A model generated the notes under the pieces. That model did not search any database and was not told where the DNA came from. It worked only from the letters and a program-made list of their open reading frames with translations. The position numbers and the translations under genes are program-made. Positions 1 to 7,134 of a DNA stretch of 64,000 bases are shown one piece after another. Every line of letters starts with the position of its first letter. Position 1 is the first letter of the stretch. Origin of the DNA: Ruminococcaceae bacterium P7 (GTDB lineage Bacteria; Bacillota; Clostridia; Oscillospirales; Acutalibacteraceae); the NCBI GenBank assembly GCA_900100595.1, contig FMUA01000011.1, forward strand, positions 1 through 64,000, given 5' to 3'.

Positions 1-218
1 CCAGCCATAGCGTAATACTGCGCCCAGCTATAGTCAAGGTAAACAAAGACATATCCGGAGAAAACAATATAGGGCTGCGGCTGCCATTTGCCGCCGCGAC
101 GTATCAATCTGTTTTCAAGAGGAACAACCGCCGCGTAACCGCGACTGTTCAGCTCTGCGGCTATCTTTTCTTCATAGCCTGTTCTGACCTGAAGAACATA
201 CCACTTGTGCTTTGTCAT
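1..218 (-). CDS. NusG-family (NGN domain) protein, N-terminal part
   Basis: The gene runs off the left edge; its first 72 codons are visible. They read as an NGN domain of the NusG/RfaH family: a WYVLQVRTGYEEKIA opening, a basic RRGGKW loop and the hydrophobic strand PYIVFSGYVFVYLD. NusG-type proteins bind the RNA polymerase clamp and alter pausing or termination. The ATG overlaps the TGA of the upstream gene by 4 bp (ATGA) and has a ribosome site (AAAGGAGG) in that gene's tail, so the two are translationally coupled. In a phage early operon it may act as an antiterminator; that role is inference. Whether a KOW domain follows cannot be seen. Confidence 0.75.
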   Translation of the reverse strand, partial: MTKHKWYVLQVRTGYEEKIAAELNSRGYAAVVPLENRLIRRGGKWQPQPYIVFSGYVFVYLDYSWAQYYAMA

Positions 219-775
219 ACGGTTTCCTCCTTTGCCTGTGCTTTAAGACGGTTGATTTCATCCATCAGTTCCGTATACAGACGCGGATTGCTTTTGCGGA
301 TTTCATAGATAGAGCTTTGCAGCTCTTCCAGCGCGATCTGCTTTTCGCTCTTGATTTCAATATCACATTTTTTCTTATATGCGACAGCACGGCTTAGGGC
401 AGTTGCCTGATTAAGCAGCTTTTCGGGAGAGATATCGTCAAAGCCCGTTTCTCCAAGCTGGGACAGCGCTTCAAACACCTTTTGGGATGATAGACGGAGA
501 ATAGCTTCGGCGGGATCCAAATCAGGATAACGTTCCGTTTCGGTGAGAATCATGCGGAAATTCTCCTGGGCGATGCGGAGCTGCTGCGCGCTGGCGAGAA
601 AACGCTGCGCGTATCGGCTGACCGCTGCCTGAGAAAGCACCTCGCCGTTATCGGCAAGATATCCGACGATTTCACGGTAGGTCTGACCGCTGATAAGCAT
701 TTGATCTACCGTTTCTTTGAGATCAGGCGGCAGCTTGTCAATTTTGCCGACCGCCCGGCGGGTACGGACAGCCAT
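215..775 (-). CDS. DUF3486 family protein (Mu gp27-like)
   Basis: This 186-residue protein matches the layout of DUF3486, the phage Mu gp27-like family often regarded as the small terminase subunit. It opens with a basic segment (MAVRTRRAVGKIDKLP), then a helix-turn-helix in which 'TYREIVGYLADNG' and 'LSQAAVSRYAQRF' form the helices, and a long helical C-terminus. A longer reading frame extends upstream, but the start at 775 is preferred because GGAGG lies 6 bases before that ATG, one base after the stop of the upstream gene. It is co-directional and tightly packed with the Xre genes and the NusG-like gene, as in a prophage early/middle operon. Confidence 0.75.
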   Translation of the reverse strand: MAVRTRRAVGKIDKLPPDLKETVDQMLISGQTYREIVGYLADNGEVLSQAAVSRYAQRFLASAQQLRIAQENFRMILTETERYPDLDPAEAILRLSSQKVFEALSQLGETGFDDISPEKLLNQATALSRAVAYKKKCDIEIKSEKQIALEELQSSIYEIRKSNPRLYTELMDEINRLKAQAKEETV

Positions 776-776
776 A

Positions 777-1079
777 TCAAACCTCCACCGAGTTGTCGGT
801 GATCGTTCCGTCGAGGATTTTAATGCCCTTCTGTGACAGCTTTGCTTCCAGCAGTTCATAGGATACGTCAGCGATATCAGCAGCGTTGCCCTTCACATCA
901 AATCCGATTAAGGTGTCCACGCTAACGCCGAAAAACAGAGCCAGTCCCATGAGAGCCTCAAAATCCGGCTCTGCTTTACCGCATTCCCAATTATTGATTG
1001 TTTGCGCACTTACTTCAAAAAGCTCGCCCAAAGCCTGCTGACTGATTCTTTTCTGTTCTCTGAGTTCTCGTAATATCAT
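777..1079 (-). CDS. Xre-family DNA-binding protein
   Basis: A 100-residue protein with an N-terminal Cro/CI-type helix-turn-helix at about residues 2-56: 'LREQKRISQQALGELFEVSAQTINNWE' gives helices 1-3 and 'FFGVSVDTLIGF' closes the fold. The C-terminal 40 residues are not recognised. The ATG at 1079 is chosen over an earlier in-frame ATG because a G-rich ribosome site (GGGGGCG) precedes it and it follows the TAA of the upstream gene by two bases. Its place just downstream of the operator, transcribed away from the repressor gene, suggests a Ner/Cro-like early regulator; that is inference. Confidence 0.8.
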   Translation of the reverse strand: MILRELREQKRISQQALGELFEVSAQTINNWECGKAEPDFEALMGLALFFGVSVDTLIGFDVKGNAADIADVSYELLEAKLSQKGIKILDGTITDNSVEV

Positions 1080-1081
1080 TT

Positions 1082-1279
1082 TTACGCCCCCATGCAAAGT
1101 TCGTCCAGCGTAACGCCAAGCACTTGAGACAGACTGATGGTCACCGCCAAAGACGGTAATTTCAGACCATTTTCTATATGTGCAATCATAGATTGATTAA
1201 CGCCGGCTTTCTCAGCCAGCTGCATTTGTGATAGTCCCTTCTTTTCCCTGAGTTTTTTCAGGTTTTCTGCTATTTTCAT
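1082..1279 (-). CDS. Small Xre-family regulator (Cro/Ner-like)
   Basis: A 65-residue protein that is almost entirely one helix-turn-helix of the Cro/CI type: 'LREKKGLSQMQLAEKAGVNQ' with the recognition helix 'SMIAHIENGLKLPS' and the closing 'VLGVTLDELC'. It has no cleavage or oligomerisation domain, so it is probably a simple repressor. It is the first gene of the leftward operon and is divergent from the 1437-2084 repressor across a 157-base gap that holds two palindromic operators. A GGAGG ribosome site lies about 6 bases before the ATG. Confidence 0.85.
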   Translation of the reverse strand: MKIAENLKKLREKKGLSQMQLAEKAGVNQSMIAHIENGLKLPSLAVTISLSQVLGVTLDELCMGA

Positions 1280-1353
1280 TGCATATCCTCCTTGTTTTTC
1301 GGTTATTACTATGGTATTATTTAATTAATTTGAAATACCTTGGTAATATTATA

Positions 1354-1401
1354 TTACGGAAATATCCGTAAGTCAATCACGTATTACGGATATTTCCGTA
1401 A
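1354..1401. promoter_or_regulatory. Twin palindromic operator between divergent regulators
   Basis: Two 18-bp sites, 1354-1371 (TTACGGAAATATCCGTAA) and 1384-1401 (TTACGGATATTTCCGTAA), each have perfect 7-bp arms TTACGGA/TCCGTAA around 4 bases. The two sites are exact reverse complements of each other and start 30 bp apart, close to three helical turns. They sit in the divergent gap between the small Xre gene and the CI-like repressor, the classic place for a phage lysogeny switch. Binding by the 1437 repressor is inference. Confidence 0.85.
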
Positions 1402-1436
1402 TTTTTACCTTTTGCATAAATAGGAGGGCGTTTTTT

Positions 1437-2084
1437 GTGCAAAATTCGTATATTGCTGAAACAATTAAAAAGCTTTGTAAGAACCAGCGCATTTCAATTA
1501 CTGAGTTATTGAACCATTGTGAATTAAGTAAAAGTTTCATTTATGATTTAGAAAAGCGTTCCACATCACCTTCGTGCCTGAAAATATCACGAATTGCAGA
1601 TTACTTAAACTGTTCTGTTGATTATTTACTGGGGAGGACTGATAATCCATATGTTGACGACAGGGTTATAAAGCCAGTTAGACCAGAGGAAGATATTGAA
1701 ATCTCCATTCCCAAGCGTATTCTTCCCTTCTACAGAACGGCTGCATCCGCCGGAATCGGTTCCTATTTGTTTGATGATACACCGGTTGAATATGTCAACG
1801 TACCTAAAACAGATAAAACCTCATCGGCAGATTACATTCTGGAAGTCAGAGGAGATAGCATGGAGCCGAAATTTCATGACGGCGACTGTGTTCTAATTCA
1901 GCAATCTGGGCGGATATATGAGGGACAAATCGGGATATTCATATTAAATGGCGAATCTTATATAAAAAAAATGGGCAATGGCGAGTTGATTTCTCTCAAT
2001 CCTGCCTATTCTCCAATCCGTCTGCACGAATATGATGACATTAGATGTGCCGGAAAGGTGCTTGATACAATTATTATTGAATAA
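1437..2084 (+). CDS. CI/LexA-like phage repressor with S24 domain
   Basis: A 215-residue repressor. Residues 8-66 are a Cro/CI helix-turn-helix (ITELLNHCELSKSFIYDLEK). Residues 95-214 are a LexA-like S24 peptidase domain: Ala-Gly cleavage site at 105-106 (ASAGIG), nucleophile Ser141 in 'VRGDSMEPKFHDGD', and candidate base Lys177 or Lys178 in 'SYIKKM'. Proteins of this type self-cleave when bound to RecA filaments, which links prophage induction to DNA damage. The start is a GTG with GGAGGG eight bases upstream. Twin operators lie 36-83 bases before it, so autoregulation is likely. Confidence 0.88.
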   Translation: MQNSYIAETIKKLCKNQRISITELLNHCELSKSFIYDLEKRSTSPSCLKISRIADYLNCSVDYLLGRTDNPYVDDRVIKPVRPEEDIEISIPKRILPFYRTAASAGIGSYLFDDTPVEYVNVPKTDKTSSADYILEVRGDSMEPKFHDGDCVLIQQSGRIYEGQIGIFILNGESYIKKMGNGELISLNPAYSPIRLHEYDDIRCAGKVLDTIIIE

Positions 2085-2323
2085 TATACATATATCTTGT
2101 ATAACCATGCAATATAATCAATAAGAAACGAATTAAACATCAGACCCCCAAAACGTTAAATACTTTAGGTTTTATGGGAATCGGACACTTGTCCGTATAT
2201 CTTTTCAAAATGTCCTCATGTCCGTTGTTGCTTTACTTGGAGAACATCTCGGAGAAAATGCGCCTTTAAGTGCGATTTAATGCCATTTTTAACGGTTTTT
2301 AACGGTTAGGATTAAAAGAATAA

Positions 2324-2375
2324 AACCGAGCTATCCCGAAATATTTCTTCGAGATTCGCCCGGTTTTCCTTTTCG
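2324..2375 (+). terminator. Terminator after the repressor gene
   Basis: AACCGAGC (2324-2331) pairs with GCCCGGTT (2358-2365), allowing one G-U, and an inner stem ATC.CGAA/TTCG.GAT extends it. The 3' side runs into TTTTCCTTTT. Confidence 0.65.
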
Positions 2376-2395
2376 CACTATATGAAAAAAATTAT

Positions 2396-2438
2396 GCCGT
2401 TTCCGAGGTGAATTGTATTTTTTCACCCTAGAAACGGC
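2396..2438. repeat. Two-part perfect inverted repeat at the prophage/host boundary
   Basis: GCCGTTTC (2396-2403) pairs with GAAACGGC (2431-2438) and GGTGAA (2407-2412) pairs with TTCACC (2422-2427), separated by symmetric 3-base bulges. It is too symmetric to be chance and lies just before the truncated beta-helix gene. It may be a terminator without a good T-run or a phage-end structure. Confidence 0.55.
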
Positions 2439-2499
2439 TTGTTTACTGGCTTTTTGGTTTTTCAATGGTTTTTAACGGGTTTTTACACTTTTTCCTATT

Positions 2500-3962
2500 C
2501 TCTCCGAAAACTCACATACGAGCTTGCCGAGTATAACTACAACAACGGCACGATTGACCTCGATACAAAGAACAGCCTGCAGAATTCCATCATGAAGGAT
2601 ATGGAGATCAACTTCAGCACAGCGGGCGATGTTGTAAAGAGATATAACGAAATAGAAGATACGCTCAAAGACCTCACCGTTGCCAAGGTAACGGCAGACG
2701 GCAAGACTACCGAGATGTTCTCCTTCGGAGACGCATGGGTGGCGGCGGTAATGAACAACGGCACCATGCAGCTTGTTCAGGACTGGAAAAGCGATAACCT
2801 TGCCGGCGATGTATTCTACTACAAAGCGAACACCGAATTCAAGAACGGAGCGCTCTATGTCAAAGGCAAGGATGTGACGCTTGACCTCTGCGGTCACACG
2901 ATCATTCACACAGACAATCAGAAATATGATATTTGCAGCGATAACGCGACGATCACCCTCATGGATTCCTCGGGTAAGCGCTCGGCAATCAACGGTCTCC
3001 TTTCCAGCGGCGGCAAAGTAACGATCGACGGCGTTACCATCAAGGATTCAGCCGACGCGGGCATCAGAGTCAACGATCTCATGTTGGACGTAAAGAACAC
3101 AACCTTCACCGGCAACAAGAACTCAGCGGTAGTCACCGGGAATAACGCGGATACCACCATTGAAAACTGCATTTTTAAGAACAATAAGGAATCCGCTGTA
3201 TACAACAAGAACTCCAACGTAACGCTTAAAAACAGCCTTTTTGAGGACAACTGCTCAGACTCCGACAACGGCAGCACAAAGAACGGCGGAGCTGTTTACA
3301 GCCACTGCACGCTCACGGTTGACAACTGCACTTTCGTCAATAACAGCGCTAAAAAGGGCGGCGCGATTTACGCCGATGATACAACAAACGTTACAAACAG
3401 CATCTTCAAGGGCAATTCGGCAGAAGCAAACGGCGGCGCGATCATGTTTGATTACAGAGGCTGGGGCTCATGCGAAATCCTCACCATCAACGGATCAAAG
3501 TTCACAGACAACACGGCAGGCTCCAACGGCGGCGCAATCTTCTGCGACTCTATGAACTACCTGACAATGAGCGATGTTGAAATCAGGAACAACACCGCAG
3601 GTTCCAACGGCGCCGGTCTTTACTGCCAAAAGGGCTCAAGCTCCTCCTGCGACCCCGAAATCAGCGGCAAGATCACGATCATCGACAACAAGCTCACCAA
3701 CGGCACAAAGTCGAACGCTTTCCTCGGAGAGAACACAACCTCAAAGTGTGTCTTTAAAATCAGGGAAAACATCGATCCGGGCTCCAGAATCGGCGTAACA
3801 AGCAACACAAACGACGGCGACCTCGATATCTGCAAAATCTGGAAAAAGGACGCTTATAAAAATACGGCAAACGTATTCAGCTACGACACAGACAAGTACA
3901 AGATTCACAGATACACGCATTGGTATTCTGAGCTGTGGTGGGTAGAGATCGTAAAAAAATGA
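2500..3962 (+). pseudogene. Beta-helix surface protein, 5' end missing
   Basis: The open frame reads through about 480 residues of a right-handed parallel beta-helix of the pectate-lyase/polymorphic-membrane-protein type. Repeating strands such as 'VTLDLCGHTI', 'VTIDGVTIKDSA', 'TIENCIFKNNKESAVYNKNS' and several 'GGAIxxD' turns recur every 20-25 residues. There is no signal peptide, start codon with a ribosome site, or promoter: the frame simply runs in from the prophage-end sequence before about 2,500. I infer that prophage insertion removed the 5' end. The natural C-terminus (ending WWVEIVKK) carries no LPXTG motif or dockerin. The terminator at 4040 follows. Confidence 0.65.
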
Positions 3963-4039
3963 TCATATAGGATTAAACCGCTCGGGTGAAAACCCAATGC
4001 CATTAAGCTGAGGACAGAGTAAAAATACAATAAATTGAT

Positions 4040-4073
4040 AAGAAGAGCACATCGGCAGCGGTGTGCTCTTCTT
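4040..4073. terminator. Convergent hairpin terminator
   Basis: AAGAAGAGCACA (4040-4051) and TGTGCTCTTCTT (4062-4073) form a perfect 12-bp stem. It lies between two convergent genes (ends at 3962 and 4122) and could serve both; the T-run is weak on each side. Confidence 0.7.
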
Positions 4074-4121
4074 TCTGAAAAAAGGGATGCCAAAAGGACG
4101 AACGAGGGTTCCCTATATTTA

Positions 4122-5408
4122 TCACTGTGTCATTGCTTCTTGTCCGTCATTTTCAAGCGGCTCTACGCGCTGATAAACCATCGCGTTCAAAAACTCGGAG
4201 AAATTTACGCGCCAGAAGTAAGTCTCGTGACCGCCTATCGCCTCCCGGTGGTAGACGAACCGGTTCCCGGGATATCCCATTTCTCTGATGCGGGAGACCA
4301 TTTCGTCGGTAACATCCCCGTTGTCCTCCACTTCGTTGCCGCAATAAAAATAGAGAAAGGGAGACTGAGCATCAAAGCTTTTCTGACCGAGATATGACCG
4401 CCATACATCGTCCTTATACAGCAAAAATGACGGTGAAAAAACGCCTGCCGTACCGAAAAGCTCGGGATGCTCCAAAGCCATATAGAAGGCTTCAAGCCCT
4501 CCCAGAGATTTGCCGGCTATTGAGGTATGGAGAGCGTCGGTGTAGACATTGTAATGCTGCTGAATGTAGGGTACGACGCTGTCTGCAAAATAATCGGAGA
4601 GCAGGTTCCCGAATTTCTGCGTTTCTTCCTTATAGGCAAGCTCGCCGAGATCAGGGGTCAGCTCATCCAAGCGGCTGTAGCGTTCCTGCGGATCGCCGAA
4701 GGTATCGACCGCCACAACGATCGCCTTATAACCGGTTGCCGCTGTCATGCTTTGAACCTGTATGTCGGCGTGCTCGCTGTCAAGAAGCGTCTCTCCGGGG
4801 AATCCGAGATAGAGCATTCCCTGACCGTCAAGCAGATACACCGTCGCGTATTTTTCATCTGATGACGGGTCATAGTCCGCAGGCGTCCAAATGTGAACGA
4901 TCTTATCGTATCCGTTGAAGGGCAGGTTCACATTATCATACATCTCGTTGTCGTAGACCAAGGTATCGTTCATCGTGACAAGGTTGGCGGTATGACTTTC
5001 ATATTGATCGGTACAGCCGTAAGTATACGGCAGAATACCGTGCACGGAGTTGTACCATCCGCTGACACATGGATTGAAGGCGACCTTTGCGGTGCTGAAT
5101 TGATCATAACGGAAGCTCACCAAATGATAAGAAGAAGCATCACCCTTGCAGGAGTAGGTGAAACCGTCCTCATCCTTTCCGACAGCCTCCATCCTGACCT
5201 CTTCGGTCTGCTGACTGTTGCAGGAAGAAAAAACAGCGGTCACATTTTCTCTTTTTGTGATGTCCTTGTAATACAGCGTATGATACTTTTCATCCGCTGT
5301 GCTCCGATCGTCATTTTGACTTCCGGTTCCGGCAACAGAGCAGGCTGTCAAAGCCAAAAGGCAGATAACGAGGCTCATACATCCGATCATTATTCTTTTT
5401 GATTTCAT
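4122..5408 (-). CDS. Secreted lipoprotein esterase (alpha/beta hydrolase, esterase-D/Fes type)
   Basis: A 428-residue exported lipoprotein. Residues 1-23 are a signal peptide ending in the lipobox LTAC (Cys23). The C-terminal half is an alpha/beta hydrolase of the putative-esterase (esterase D/enterochelin esterase) family: 'ATVYLLDGQGM' is the oxyanion-loop strand, Ser301 in 'IAGKSLGGLEAF' is the nucleophile elbow, and His394 in 'IGGHETYFW' is the likely catalytic histidine. Residues 40-140 are a separate N-terminal region, perhaps substrate-binding. Feruloyl- or acetyl-xylan esterases and siderophore esterases share this fold, so the substrate is open. GGAGAAAG precedes the ATG. It stands alone. 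Confidence 0.8.
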   Translation of the reverse strand: MKSKRIMIGCMSLVICLLALTACSVAGTGSQNDDRSTADEKYHTLYYKDITKRENVTAVFSSCNSQQTEEVRMEAVGKDEDGFTYSCKGDASSYHLVSFRYDQFSTAKVAFNPCVSGWYNSVHGILPYTYGCTDQYESHTANLVTMNDTLVYDNEMYDNVNLPFNGYDKIVHIWTPADYDPSSDEKYATVYLLDGQGMLYLGFPGETLLDSEHADIQVQSMTAATGYKAIVVAVDTFGDPQERYSRLDELTPDLGELAYKEETQKFGNLLSDYFADSVVPYIQQHYNVYTDALHTSIAGKSLGGLEAFYMALEHPELFGTAGVFSPSFLLYKDDVWRSYLGQKSFDAQSPFLYFYCGNEVEDNGDVTDEMVSRIREMGYPGNRFVYHREAIGGHETYFWRVNFSEFLNAMVYQRVEPLENDGQEAMTQ

Positions 5409-5616
5409 TGTCTTTCTCCACTTGTCTTTTTAATATCGGAGCCAAAAACTCCTGTTTCAAGCCTATACCTTTATTGTAATACAAAAGAGGGAGAAAAACA
5501 AACAACGCATTTCCCTTTTTTACAATTATACGGCGTTAAAATCAACGGAGCGTTGAAAAACGGTGTTTCTCCGGCATTGCACCGAAGCGGTCGCTATTCC
5601 CGAAAAATCAAACAGA

Positions 5617-5652
5617 AACAGCGGCGCTGTCATTTCGGATAGCGCCGCTGTT
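5617..5652 (-). terminator. Terminator downstream of the cysK remnant
   Basis: Perfect 12-bp stem AACAGCGGCGCT/AGCGCCGCTGTT with a 12-base loop. On the minus strand it is followed by TTTCTGTTTGATTTTT. It sits where the cysK transcript would have ended. Confidence 0.65.
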
Positions 5653-5704
5653 CTGATATCAATTCATAGGAGATGGATAGTTGGGAGGATTTTCAATATA
5701 AAAA

Positions 5705-5839
5705 TTATTCGGTAAAGAGGGGAGTGGAGTAGTAGCGGTCGCCGCTGTCGGGCAGGAGGGCTGCGATGGTCTTTTCGAGAACGTCCTGCGTGGAGTTGGT
5801 CAGTCTGCTCCTGACCAACGTGTAACTGTTAATAATCAC
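5705..5839 (-). pseudogene. Cysteine synthase (cysK) 3' remnant
   Basis: The last roughly 30 codons of an O-acetylserine sulfhydrylase survive: 'QDVLEKTIAALLPDSGDRYY' followed by 'STPLFTE' and a stop. This is the conserved tail of CysK (typically ...LLPDxGERYLSTxLF). About 270 upstream codons, including the PLP lysine, are absent; the frame runs back through an unrelated stretch to a GTG at 5839. The intact leader peptide and attenuator of the operon lie immediately upstream, so an internal deletion removed most of cysK while leaving both ends of the transcription unit. Confidence 0.75.
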
Positions 5840-5858
5840 ACATGATCATATGTTAAGC

Positions 5859-5888
5859 AAAAAGCCCGAGGGCTATCGGCTCCCGGGC
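5859..5888 (-). terminator. Transcription attenuator of the cysteine leader
   Basis: On the minus strand, GCCCGGGAGC and GCCCTCGGGC form a 10-bp stem with one mismatch and a CGATA loop, followed directly by TTTTTGC. It begins 24 bases after the stop of a leader ORF rich in Cys codons, the layout of ribosome-mediated attenuation. Confidence 0.75.
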
Positions 5889-5911
5889 AAAATGGCACAC
5901 AAAACGGTCCT

Positions 5912-6040
5912 TCAACAACATTGCTTTGCATTTTGAAGCGCAGGCTGACAGCCGAACGCTCCGACCACATAACGTGCCCGGGAGATAAGCATTCGACAAC
6001 ACATTGCGCGATTCACGTTGCGAGTTGCAGCAGCGAACAT
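5912..6040 (-). CDS. Cysteine-rich leader peptide
   Basis: A 42-codon ORF with ribosome site GGAGAA nine bases before its ATG. It encodes MFAAATRNVNRAMCCRMLIS and on to a Cys-Cys C-terminus; five of 42 residues are cysteine, with paired codons at 14-15 and at the very end. A perfect promoter lies upstream, an attenuator lies 24 bases downstream and a cysK remnant follows, so ribosome stalling at Cys codons during cysteine starvation would have favoured antitermination. The mechanism is inference from this layout. With cysK deleted the leader now controls nothing visible. Confidence 0.7.
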   Translation of the reverse strand: MFAAATRNVNRAMCCRMLISRARYVVGAFGCQPALQNAKQCC

Positions 6041-6098
6041 TTTGGTTTTCTCCTTTCAGTGTTTCTGTCAGCAGGGGCTTTGCCCTTGCGACAATCGT

Positions 6099-6127
6099 AT
6101 TATATCACTAGCAACCTACTATGTCAA
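6099..6127 (-). promoter_or_regulatory. Consensus sigma-A promoter of the cys leader
   Basis: On the minus strand TTGACA (6127-6122), a 17-bp spacer and TATAAT (6104-6099), a perfect consensus. The -35 box overlaps the stop codon of the NifU-like remnant. Confidence 0.85.
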
Positions 6128-6285
6128 TAGGAATAGTGAAATTTTTTTGGATTTTTTTGGTAATCCTCGAGAGCTGCCTGAATCGCGTCCTCGACGCGCT
6201 GTCCCTTGACCGGCTCCGTCGCCGTTGAGCCGGACGCGATCGCGCTTGCGCAGCCGAAGGTCTCGAACTTGACGTTGCCGACCGC
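6124..6285 (-). pseudogene. NifU/IscU-type scaffold gene, 3' remnant
   Basis: About 50 codons carry the middle of an IscU/NifU N-terminal domain: 'VGNVKFETFGCASAIASGS' followed by 'TATEPVKGQRVEDA'. The family normally reads 'KFxTFGCGAAIATSSxATELVKGKTLEEA', with this Cys as a cluster ligand. Everything before it is missing: the frame emerges from the terminator of the upstream lipoprotein gene with no start codon. The end (ALEDYQKNPKKFHYSY) also departs from the family. With the cysK tail next door it marks a lost cysteine/Fe-S assembly cluster. Confidence 0.65.
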
Positions 6286-6286
6286 C

Positions 6287-6311
6287 AAAAAACGCCCCGA
6301 ATTTCTTCGGG
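6287..6311 (-). terminator. Terminator of the 6332-7063 lipoprotein gene
   Basis: On the minus strand CCCGAA-GAAA-TTCGGG is followed by GCGTTTTTT, beginning 20 bases after the lipoprotein stop codon. Confidence 0.85.
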
Positions 6312-6331
6312 ACGTTGCAGTACAAAAAGTA

Positions 6332-7063
6332 TCAGAGCGACAGCACGACAGAAAATTCACCCGTGCCGACGCTGGTGTATTCCTTGCACACCGCGTTAAG
6401 CTTTCCTTTGCTGTCAAGGAAGAACAGGGACGCTTTGAGGTTGTCCTCCGACATGGTTTTTTTCAGGTCTTCCTCGTAGTTCTTGGGCTGGGAGGCGGTG
6501 GCATATTTGCCGGCGTAGTCGTATTTGAGCTTGGATTCAAGCGTCGCCATCGCGCTGTCATAGCTCTTGCCGACAGCCTCGCAGAGCGCCTCGCTGCTGA
6601 GCCGCCTGCCTGTCTTGACATTGAAGTTATAGACGGAATAGTCCACCGTGTGGGAGAAGTAGACCCTGCGGATGAGCACGCTGAGCAGGGTATCGTCCTG
6701 ATAGCAGTCGTAGTCGAGGGAATCGCAGGTCAGGCTGTTGTGCGCCGCGACCTCGTTGTTGGCGGATGCGAAGTCGTTGAGGTATTTTTCGTTGATTTCC
6801 TCGTTGGCGGCTTCGGCGTCCTCGCTGTCGATGTCGATTTTCGGGATTATATAGACCGCGTTATAGACGTTTCCCGTCTTGTCGGTATAGGAGAAGGTCT
6901 CGCTGAGACCGACCGTGATATAGGAATCTTTGGCTTTTGCGGGCTGAATGACCACGGGCGGCGTGGTTTCGATGACCGCCTCGGAGGGCGAGCCGCAGGC
7001 TGTCGTGCACAGGCAGAGAAGCGCCGCGGCAAGCGCCGTGGCTGTTGTTCGGAATCTTTTCAT
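6332..7063 (-). CDS. Predicted lipoprotein, possibly RsiV-like (DUF3298/DUF4163)
   Basis: A 243-residue exported protein. The signal peptide MKRFRTTATALAAALLCLCT leads to a lipobox TAC with Cys23. The body contains 'YNAVYIIPKIDIDSEDAEAANEEINEKYLNDF' spaced like proteins of the RsiV/DUF3298 group, which bind extracellular ligands, but the match is by eye and weak. The ATG at 7063 is preferred over one 51 bases upstream because the signal peptide begins there; its ribosome site is poor. It ends at a strong terminator and stands apart from its neighbours. Confidence 0.6.
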   Translation of the reverse strand: MKRFRTTATALAAALLCLCTTACGSPSEAVIETTPPVVIQPAKAKDSYITVGLSETFSYTDKTGNVYNAVYIIPKIDIDSEDAEAANEEINEKYLNDFASANNEVAAHNSLTCDSLDYDCYQDDTLLSVLIRRVYFSHTVDYSVYNFNVKTGRRLSSEALCEAVGKSYDSAMATLESKLKYDYAGKYATASQPKNYEEDLKKTMSEDNLKASLFFLDSKGKLNAVCKEYTSVGTGEFSVVLSL

Positions 7064-7134
7064 AAAACACCATAATCCAAAAAATAATTTTGCTGAAACA
7101 AAATTATACCACAAACCATCAGAGATTGCAAGTG

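Larger units (their letters stand above)
2085..2500. other. Gene-free prophage end with repeats
   Basis: No gene is seen here. The stretch holds three copies of TTTTTAACGG (2286-2295, 2297-2306, 2468-2477), a terminator-like hairpin at 2324-2365 and a second hairpin at 2396-2438. In Mu-like phages the transposase binds repeated sites at the phage ends, so the TTTTTAACGG copies could be such sites, placing the prophage end near 2,480-2,550. The exact end and its target duplication cannot be fixed without the other end. Confidence 0.4.

Noticed and set aside
2439..2560. N-terminal hydrophobic stretch of the beta-helix frame as a signal peptide
   Set aside because: It begins at a TTG without a ribosome site inside prophage-end repeats, lacks a basic N-region and cleavage site, and is rich in aromatic residues from T-rich DNA.
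6018..6209. Plus-strand ORFs over the cys leader
   Set aside because: They oppose a perfect minus-strand promoter and a leader with its own ribosome site.
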